From positions 62,001 through 126,000 of the forward strand of contig NZ_CP112972.1 in the NCBI RefSeq assembly GCF_026410925.1: a stretch of DNA of 64,000 bases, given 5' to 3'. Numbering within the stretch: position 1 is the first letter of the stretch; each line of letters opens with the position of its first letter. The translations under genes were made by a program, and so were the position numbers. Positions 62,800 to 64,000 of the stretch are shown in pieces. The notes below the pieces were generated by a model. The model saw only the letters and a list, made by a program, of their open reading frames with translations. It did not search any database and was not told the DNA's origin. This DNA is from Halovenus salina (GTDB lineage Archaea; Halobacteriota; Halobacteria; Halobacteriales; Haloarculaceae).

Positions 62800-64000
62800 A
62801 TGGCCGAGACACTGCTGGTCGCAGGGACCGCAAGTCACGTCGGCAAGAGCACCGTCGTCGCCGGCCTCTGTCGACTGCTCGCCGACGCTGGCGTGGATGT
62901 CGCCCCGTTCAAAGCCCAGAACATGAGCAACAACGCTCGGGCCGTGGTTTCCGGCGACGACTGGGGAGAAATCGGCGTCTCCCAGTACGTCCAGGCCCGG
63001 GCCGCTGGCATCACGCCGACGACAGACCTGAATCCAGTGTTGTTGAAGCCCCGCGGCGACACCGAGAGCCAGCTCGTGCTCGACGGCGAGGCTGTCGGCC
63101 ATTACGACGCCGGGTCGTACTACGAGCGCCACTGGGAGGAAGCACTGGAGGCCGCCGTCGACGCATACAATCGTCTCGCGGCCGAACACGAGGTAATTGT
63201 CGCAGAAGGCGCGGGCAGTATCGCAGAAATTAACCTCCACGACCGGGACCTGGCGAACGTCGAAACGGCACGGTTCGCAGACGCGTCGGTCCTTCTGGTC
63301 GGCGATATCGAGCGCGGCGGCGTCTTCGCCAGCCTCTATGGCACACTCGAACTGCTCCCCGAGGACCTGCGCGACCGCGTCGCCGGAACCCTGATAACGA
63401 AGTTCCGTGGCGACCCGACGCTGCTGGAGCCCGGTATCGAGGAACTCGAATCGTTGACCGGGGTCCCGGTCGTCGGCGTCCTCCCCTACAAGGACCCCGG
63501 GCTGCCGGCGGAGGACAGCGTCTCTCTGCCTCCTGAAGGACAGCGAGCCGTTCGCGGCGAGGACGACTACCCTCCCGCGCAGTCGGTCACCGTCGGCGTC
63601 CCGCGGCTGCCACACATCTCGAATTTCACCGACATGGAGCCGCTCCGGAACGCGCCGGGAGTCCGAGTCGCCTATCTGCCCCTGTACACACCGTCGCTCG
63701 ACGCCGACGCGGTCGTCATCCCCGGCACCAAGAACACTGTCGACGACCTGCTCGCCCTAAAGGCGGCGGGCTTCGACGAGCACCTGACGGCATTCGAGGG
63801 GCCGATAGTGGGAATTTGTGGCGGGTATCAGATGCTCGGGAGAGAGATTACCAACGCCGCCGTCGAATCGACCGCGGCTCACGACCGCGTCGAGGGACTT
63901 GGACTGTTGCCTGTGAAGACGAGATTCCAATCTGACAAGGCGGTCAGACAGACGACCGTCTCCGTCGAGGGGACCGGACCAATCGCCGGCGCGACCGGGA
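62800..64000 (+). CDS. cbiP: Cobyric acid synthase, 3' end beyond the window
   Basis: About 400 codons from ATG 62800, preceded by GAGGAGG inside the cobA stop; the window ends before the stop. N-terminal [20 protein letters not shown] is the ATP-binding dethiobiotin-synthetase-like domain, with [10 protein letters not shown] and [20 protein letters not shown]. The C-terminal glutaminase domain shows [12 protein letters not shown] and the nucleophile Cys in [10 protein letters not shown] near residue 342. It amidates adenosylcobyrinic a,c-diamide at four carboxylates. Confidence 0.93.
   Translation, partial: MAETLLVAGTASHVGKSTVVAGLCRLLADAGVDVAPFKAQNMSNNARAVVSGDDWGEIGVSQYVQARAAGITPTTDLNPVLLKPRGDTESQLVLDGEAVGHYDAGSYYERHWEEALEAAVDAYNRLAAEHEVIVAEGAGSIAEINLHDRDLANVETARFADASVLLVGDIERGGVFASLYGTLELLPEDLRDRVAGTLITKFRGDPTLLEPGIEELESLTGVPVVGVLPYKDPGLPAEDSVSLPPEGQRAVRGEDDYPPAQSVTVGVPRLPHISNFTDMEPLRNAPGVRVAYLPLYTPSLDADAVVIPGTKNTVDDLLALKAAGFDEHLTAFEGPIVGICGGYQMLGREITNAAVESTAAHDRVEGLGLLPVKTRFQSDKAVRQTTVSVEGTGPIAGATG

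Noticed and set aside
1..64000. CRISPR array, tRNA or rRNA genes
   Set aside because: No regularly spaced direct repeats and no cloverleaf with a T-loop consensus were found in the gaps I read; a tRNA scan would be decisive.

Overview
The window is chromosomal DNA of a haloarchaeon (class Halobacteria). The proteins are acidic, and lipoproteins carry twin-arginine signals followed by a lipobox. Lineage-typical genes include a two-domain TatC fusion beside a second TatC, a HalX response regulator, SAMP2, AglB, archaeal phosphomevalonate decarboxylase, a Nop5-fibrillarin pair, and a complex I operon with nuoJ split in two. The genus cannot be named from the sequence. No tRNA, rRNA or CRISPR array was found.

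Layout. 0.2-10.4 kb: two Tat lipoproteins (one resembling a glycoside hydrolase), then a receiver protein, a membrane HEAT-repeat protein and a processive family 2 glycosyltransferase, followed by a GAF histidine kinase, a TRAM protein and a large PAS/GAF histidine kinase. This looks like a surface polysaccharide locus with its own signalling. 10.4-13.9 kb: divergent tatC genes. 13.9-18.9 kb: a receiver-kinase hybrid, an operon of Nop5, fibrillarin and an alkyltransferase-like protein without its acceptor cysteine, and a geranylgeranyl reductase family protein. 19.0-25.1 kb: nuoJ1-J2-K-L-M-N without nuoABCDHI. 25.1-29.0 kb: a secreted or anchored small protein, phosphomevalonate decarboxylase, small Cys-rich proteins and a membrane protein. 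29.2-33.3 kb: aglB and a DUF368 protein, 2 bp apart. 33.4-42.4 kb: a small conserved-type protein, a HalX regulator, a reverse transsulfuration pair, an M23-like protein, a small zinc-finger protein, phosphoglucosamine/phosphomannomutase, GNAT-SAMP2, panB and an acyl-CoA dehydrogenase.

42.4-48.3 kb is an islet that looks foreign. It holds a structured repeat-like element, a gene fragment, and a chemoreceptor gene (htr) followed by a solute-binding lipoprotein. A 938-bp IS5-type element with 14-bp inverted repeats and a perfect 8-bp target duplication has split the htr. Removing it with one copy of the duplication restores an 800-codon frame.

48.3-64.0 kb returns to core genes: a HAD phosphatase, an ABC exporter pair, thrS, a lipoprotein, a coiled-coil protein-smc-scpA operon, an AAA ATPase, hisH, and the start of a cobalamin cluster (cbiE-like, corrinoid adenosyltransferase, and cbiP running off the end).
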